NCBI GenBank assembly: GCA_023448955.1
Contig: JAEXJU010000182.1
Span: 1-5,713 of the forward strand
Length of the DNA: 5,713 nucleotides
DNA from: Bacteroidota bacterium
GTDB taxonomy: Bacteria; Bacteroidota; Bacteroidia; Flavobacteriales; Weeksellaceae
Reading direction: 5' to 3'
Shown here: in pieces, positions 5,066 through 5,713 of the stretch
How positions within the stretch are numbered: the first letter of the stretch is position 1
How the letters are laid out: each line of letters begins with the position of its first letter
Notes under the pieces: generated by a model
The model's database searches: none
Seen by the model: only the letters and a program-made list of their open reading frames with translations
What the model was told of the DNA's origin: nothing
Position numbers and translations under genes: made by a program

Positions 5066-5713
5066 ATGAAATGGGAACAGGTTATCGGTCAGCAATCTAT
5101 AAAGAATCTATTAAAAGACAGTATTCAGGATTCCAGAGTAGGACACGCGCAGCTTTTCGTGGGAGAGGAAGGTTTCGGTGTTTTACCTTTAGCTCTTGCA
5201 ATGGCTCGGGATATCTTCGAAAAAGAAAATCCTGCCTCTGTTCATAAAGTAGATAATCTAAACCATCTGGACCTGCATTTCAGCTTTCCTGTTTTTTCTG
5301 AAAAAAATGTTTCACTCAGCAAACGTTTTTTTGACAATTTCAGAGAAATGATTTTAGAAAATCCCTATTTCTCTTTTGATGACTGGACCAGTTACCTGGA
5401 ATCAGAAAACAAACAATTTTTCATATCTGCGGATGAAGCGGAAGATATTGGACAGCGGTTCAACCTGAAAAGCTTTGAAGGTGGGAGTAAAATTCTCATC
5501 ATCTGGCGTGCAGACAAAATGAATGATGCAGCGGCCAACAAAATTCTGAAATTCCTGGAAGAACCTCCGAAAAATACATTCATTATACTTTGTGCACCAT
5601 CTACCAATGATATTTTACCTACGATATTATCCAGATGTCAGATTGTCAATATTCCAAGAATTAGTGATGAAGATATTCTGGACAAACTGCAAGCTCATGA
5701 TTCTGCCCGGGAA
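5066..5713 (+). CDS. holB: DNA polymerase III subunit delta' (clamp-loader), N-terminal part, runs off window
   Basis: Delta' is the non-ATPase AAA+ subunit that, with delta and the ATP-driven tau/gamma subunits, opens and loads the beta sliding clamp during replication. The 216 codons seen start MKWEQVIGQQSIKNLL, the usual entry of this family. HAQLFVGEEGFGVLPLALA (27-45) is where a P-loop would be, but GKT/S is missing, as is normal for delta'. IIWRADKMNDAAANKILKFLEEPPKNTFIIL (145-175) is the highly conserved Walker B/linker region, and APSTNDILPTILSRCQ (177-192) contains the sensor 1 and SRC motif that supplies the trans-acting arginine finger (Arg190). The region after the P-loop (46-75) has no cysteine, so the four-Cys zinc module of E. 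coli delta' is absent. The full protein is expected to be about 370 residues, so the C-terminal collar domain lies outside the window. The ATG at 5066 is chosen because it gives the family N-terminus, and an exact -7 element is just upstream. Confidence 0.93.
   Translation, partial: MKWEQVIGQQSIKNLLKDSIQDSRVGHAQLFVGEEGFGVLPLALAMARDIFEKENPASVHKVDNLNHLDLHFSFPVFSEKNVSLSKRFFDNFREMILENPYFSFDDWTSYLESENKQFFISADEAEDIGQRFNLKSFEGGSKILIIWRADKMNDAAANKILKFLEEPPKNTFIILCAPSTNDILPTILSRCQIVNIPRISDEDILDKLQAHDSARE

Noticed and set aside
5392..5607. 71-codon open frame on the minus strand inside holB
   Set aside because: It is antisense to the conserved LEEPP/SRC region of delta'.

Overview
This window looks like chromosomal DNA of a member of Bacteroidota, most likely class Flavobacteriia and close to Chryseobacterium. 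Four things point there: low GC, TAnnTTTG-type -7 promoter elements with no convincing Shine-Dalgarno sites, a secreted protein carrying a type IX secretion (T9SS) C-terminal sorting domain, and AnmK, LptC and delta' proteins of flavobacterial character. The genus is an inference, because no marker gene is present.

Layout, left to right. (1) Positions 1-148 hold the 3' end of a plus-strand gene, probably an SRPBCC/START-fold protein. A strong bidirectional hairpin terminator follows at 163-203. (2) At 244-1170 on the minus strand is a secreted choice-of-anchor J protein with a T9SS sorting domain. It has its own near-consensus promoter at 1197-1226. (3) At 1344-1874 on the plus strand is an unrecognised, very AT-rich, multi-pass membrane protein. 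Its 3' end overlaps the next gene tail-to-tail by 12 bp. (4) A minus-strand cluster runs 4856 down to 1863, in transcription order: a FadL/PorV-like outer-membrane beta-barrel protein, lptC (LPS-export lipoprotein), then anmK (anhydro-N-acetylmuramic acid kinase). The gaps are 23 and 19 bp, so it is probably one envelope operon. (5) A 209-bp divergent intergenic region (4857-5065) carries a degenerate 7-bp tandem repeat and promoter-like elements. (6) From 5066 to the window end is the first 216 codons of the DNA polymerase III delta' subunit gene (holB).

How the genes fit together: the minus-strand cluster is consistent with outer-membrane and cell-wall maintenance, linking LPS transport, an OM barrel of unknown role and peptidoglycan recycling. 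The T9SS cargo gene and the orphan membrane gene look like accessory single-gene units. holB and the SRPBCC gene belong to separate flanking units. No stretch longer than 300 bases lacks a gene. I see no rRNA, tRNA, CRISPR array, insertion sequence or phage gene. I found no clear new system. The points most worth a second look are the orphan membrane gene overlapping anmK, the TTG start and altered active-site motif of AnmK, the OM barrel coupled to lptC, and the repeat-bearing, possibly leaderless holB promoter.
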